From Saprospiraceae bacterium (GTDB lineage: Bacteria; Bacteroidota; Bacteroidia; Chitinophagales; Saprospiraceae): DNA of 64,000 nucleotides. This document shows positions 61,896 to 64,000 of the stretch, in pieces. The notes under the pieces were generated by a model. That model saw only the letters and a program-made list of their open reading frames with translations. It searched no databases and was not told the DNA's origin. The translations under genes were made by a program, and so were the position numbers. Numbering within the stretch: the first letter of the stretch is position 1; each line of letters starts with the position of its first letter. The stretch covers positions 1 to 64,000 of the forward strand of contig JABAQQ010000039.1 of NCBI GenBank assembly GCA_019187225.1, given 5' to 3'.

Positions 61896-63863
61896 TCACA
61901 ACTTCCGCAACACCGCCACATACCCGCCTCCCGGCGCCATCGCCGCTCGTACCGCATCGCCGCTTTTGATGCGCATCACCGTTCGTTTGTAGTCCTGCGC
62001 GAAACGGTCGGCGTTTACGCCGTCCTGGTACACCTCCATTTCATAGTCGCCGGCGGGCAGGAAATCGGTTTTTAGCCGCAGCTCGCGCTTCGTCCAGTCG
62101 GTCATGGCGCCGATATACCAGAGGCCGTCGGCAGCCTGGCGCGCCACGGCGACATAATCGCCGATTTTGCCGTCGAGCGCAACGGTCTTTTCCCAAACCG
62201 GCGGCACCTTGGAAAGAAAATTCAGGCATTCCGGTTCCCTGCGGTAGTTGGTCGGGCTGTCGGACAACATTTGCAGGGGGCTCTCGAACACGACGTATTT
62301 GGCCAGTTCGTGGCAACGCGTGCCGAGCGAGGCCGGGCGGTTGAACGACGGCGCCCAGTCGGCCTTCTGGGTATTGAGCATGGCGCCGGGGGTATAGTCC
62401 ATGGGGCCGGCCACCTGGCGGAGGAAGGGCAGTGTGACGTCGTGTTCGGGGTCAATTCTTTTCTGAGTATCCCATTTCGCGTTCTCCAGGCCGTACACAC
62501 CTTCGAAACTCAATACGTTCGGCCAGGTGCGGTGCAGTCCTGCCGGTTTGTGCGCACCGTGGAAGTCGAGCAGCAACTTGTTTGCCGCGCAATTTTCGGC
62601 CAGCCGCCAGTAGAAATTGACGGCTTCCTGATCGTCGCGCTGCATGAAGTCCACTTTCAGTCCCTTGATGTCCCATTTTTTCAGGTTGGGCAGCACCTTT
62701 TCAAACTCCCTGGCGATCGTCGTCCAGGTGACCCAAAGGATGAGGCCGACATCCTTCGATTTGGCATAAGCGGCGAGTTCGTCCATGTTCAGCTCCGGGT
62801 TGATCCAGTCGAGGTGGCCGGTTTCGCACCAACCTTCGTCGAGGATCACGTATTCGAGGCCGTTTTCGGCGGCAAAATCCACGAAATACTTGTAGGTGGC
62901 GGTGTTGACGCCCGCGCGGAAATCCACGCCGTATATATTGAGGTTGTTCCACCAGTCCCAGGCGACCTTGCCGGGCCGTACCCAGGAAGCGTCTTTCAGG
63001 CGGCTGGGTTCAGCCAGCAGCCAGGGCATCTGGTTGACGAGCAGTTCCGCGTCGTTGATTGCCACGAGAAAGAGACGCCAGGGGTAGCTGCGCTGGCCGT
63101 TCGTGAGTGCGAGCGTTGGTTCGCGGTCGGTGGGTTGGACGTCGCGGTTGGTGAGTTCGACAGTGAATTTGGGGTAGCGGGGAAAGACACCGCGCAGGTT
63201 GCCGTTCTTACCCGAGGTGCCTGTGAGCCAGAGGCCGGGATAATCCCGAAGGTCGGTTTCGGTGAGCAGGATCTTGATCCCTTTGTCCAGTTCGACCAAA
63301 GTGGGCAGGCTGGCCAGGCGGTTTTCGTTCAGGTCACCGGGGTCGAGTTGTTTCGCAATGCGCTCGTTGTGCGAGTAAAAACCGTCCTCTTCCGGGAAAA
63401 AAATGGTTTTGCAGACGGCGGGGCGGAAAGCATAAGTCTCGTCGATCACCGTCACCTTTCCTTTGAAGTTGGTGAAAAAACGATAGGCCACCCCTTCGTC
63501 GTAGACGCGGAACGCCACGCCCCAGTCGCCCTTGAACGTGAACACCATCTCGCTGTAATTGTCGCGCACGGTCGCGCTTTTCTGAGGCACGTAGGGTTCC
63601 CGGATCAGGTCGGTGGTCCCCCGGTCAATTTTCACCACCTCCGGGTTGGCGCCCAGTGTACCGATGTTGGCGAAGGTCATGGACAGCGGCGCGGGCAAAG
63701 TAAGCGGTTGGTTGCGCAGGCTGAGTTGCCAGGTCAGACTGGGCTTGGTCTCAACGGTGAGACGCAGCAATTCGTTTGGGGAAGTGGCGATGTAGGTGTT
63801 TTGAGCGGAAAGAATGGGGGTGAATAAAATGCAGGCGATGGATAGTTTGATCCGGAGGCACAT
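61896..63863 (-). CDS. Glycoside hydrolase family 97 (alpha-glycosidase)
   Basis: A 655-residue exported enzyme. Signal peptide MCLRIKLSIACILFTPILSA. The N-terminal beta-sandwich (about 25-270) starts PNELLRLTVETKPSLTWQLS. The catalytic barrel has WDWWNNLNIYGVDFRAGVNT, YVILDEGWCETGHLDW, GLKVDFMQRDDQEAVNFYW and SFEGVYGLENAKWD. The Asp in KVDFM matches the nucleophile position of retaining GH97 alpha-galactosidases, which SusB-type inverting alpha-glucosidases lack, so a retaining enzyme is more likely. ATG 63863 gives the signal peptide; the frame to 63983 adds unlikely residues. No SusCD pair lies nearby. Confidence 0.92.
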   Translation of the reverse strand: MCLRIKLSIACILFTPILSAQNTYIATSPNELLRLTVETKPSLTWQLSLRNQPLTLPAPLSMTFANIGTLGANPEVVKIDRGTTDLIREPYVPQKSATVRDNYSEMVFTFKGDWGVAFRVYDEGVAYRFFTNFKGKVTVIDETYAFRPAVCKTIFFPEEDGFYSHNERIAKQLDPGDLNENRLASLPTLVELDKGIKILLTETDLRDYPGLWLTGTSGKNGNLRGVFPRYPKFTVELTNRDVQPTDREPTLALTNGQRSYPWRLFLVAINDAELLVNQMPWLLAEPSRLKDASWVRPGKVAWDWWNNLNIYGVDFRAGVNTATYKYFVDFAAENGLEYVILDEGWCETGHLDWINPELNMDELAAYAKSKDVGLILWVTWTTIAREFEKVLPNLKKWDIKGLKVDFMQRDDQEAVNFYWRLAENCAANKLLLDFHGAHKPAGLHRTWPNVLSFEGVYGLENAKWDTQKRIDPEHDVTLPFLRQVAGPMDYTPGAMLNTQKADWAPSFNRPASLGTRCHELAKYVVFESPLQMLSDSPTNYRREPECLNFLSKVPPVWEKTVALDGKIGDYVAVARQAADGLWYIGAMTDWTKRELRLKTDFLPAGDYEMEVYQDGVNADRFAQDYKRTVMRIKSGDAVRAAMAPGGGYVAVLRKL

Positions 63864-64000
63864 AAGAAAGAGCGTCTTTTTTTGGGGTGAAAATAAAAAC
63901 TTCCGCTGTGGGAGGGGTGGGTTTGGGCGATTCAGAGTGTCTGCTACAGATGCGAGCGGAAAAAGACAGCAAATTCCAACCATTGTCGGCGCCCTGCCAA

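Overview
The window looks like a chromosomal piece of a Bacteroidota bacterium, most likely the Saprospiria (Saprospiraceae-like) branch. The evidence is repeated TAnnTTTG promoter boxes just upstream of genes, type IX secretion (T9SS) C-terminal sorting domains on two secreted proteins, a type III glutamine synthetase, a GH97 enzyme, an HTTM protein, a DUF4294 protein and a very large HYR/CUB/dockerin surface protein. Base composition is moderately GC-rich by eye. I saw no rRNA, tRNA or CRISPR array.

Layout. 1-9.4 kb holds housekeeping genes: panD, a SIMPL-domain protein, asnS, an RsbW-like ATPase, ybeY, a YwqG/DUF1963 protein, polyphosphate glucokinase, pdxA and an M17 leucyl aminopeptidase. 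9.6-16.8 kb surrounds polA and carries three PIN-domain toxin-antitoxin loci. Two have a broken toxin behind an intact antitoxin; the third is intact and lies between two copies of the polA 3' end. A lipoprotein lipase sits among them. 16.8-28.6 kb has an MFS transporter, type III glutamine synthetase, a 2,228-residue secreted protein and a small secreted partner. 29-45.4 kb has an HTTM membrane protein, an FG-GAP/ASPIC lipoprotein, an orphan RND-type adaptor, an acyltransferase, an outer-membrane barrel, an M14 peptidase, an unrecognised 486-residue protein, a cytochrome c-copper monooxygenase fusion, a WecA/MraY-type transferase and a DUF4294 protein. 46-51.1 kb has a TPR-adenylate cyclase and an SNF2 helicase on the minus strand.

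51.4-58.5 kb is the most interesting stretch: an ECF-like sigma factor, a one-TM anti-sigma-like protein, a secreted caspase-like protease and a secreted TPR-CHAT protease, all on the plus strand with 15- and 21-base gaps between the first three. Two clan-CD proteases beside a sigma/anti-sigma pair suggest protease-gated transcription. 58.5-61.8 kb is a small accessory island: an IS4-family element inside a palindrome, two small secreted proteins with a shared leader, and a pair of about 170-base palindromic repeats at the borders. The window ends with a GH97 glycosidase.

A theme across the window is short-word tandem arrays, each with its own word and most arranged as inverted pairs. At least five overlap the stop codon of the adjacent gene (panD, the M17 peptidase, the FG-GAP gene, DUF4294, the cyclase), one starts a few bases after a stop, and one is inside the helicase gene. 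Several families of dispersed palindromic elements are also present. All calls come from reading the sequence; no database search was run.
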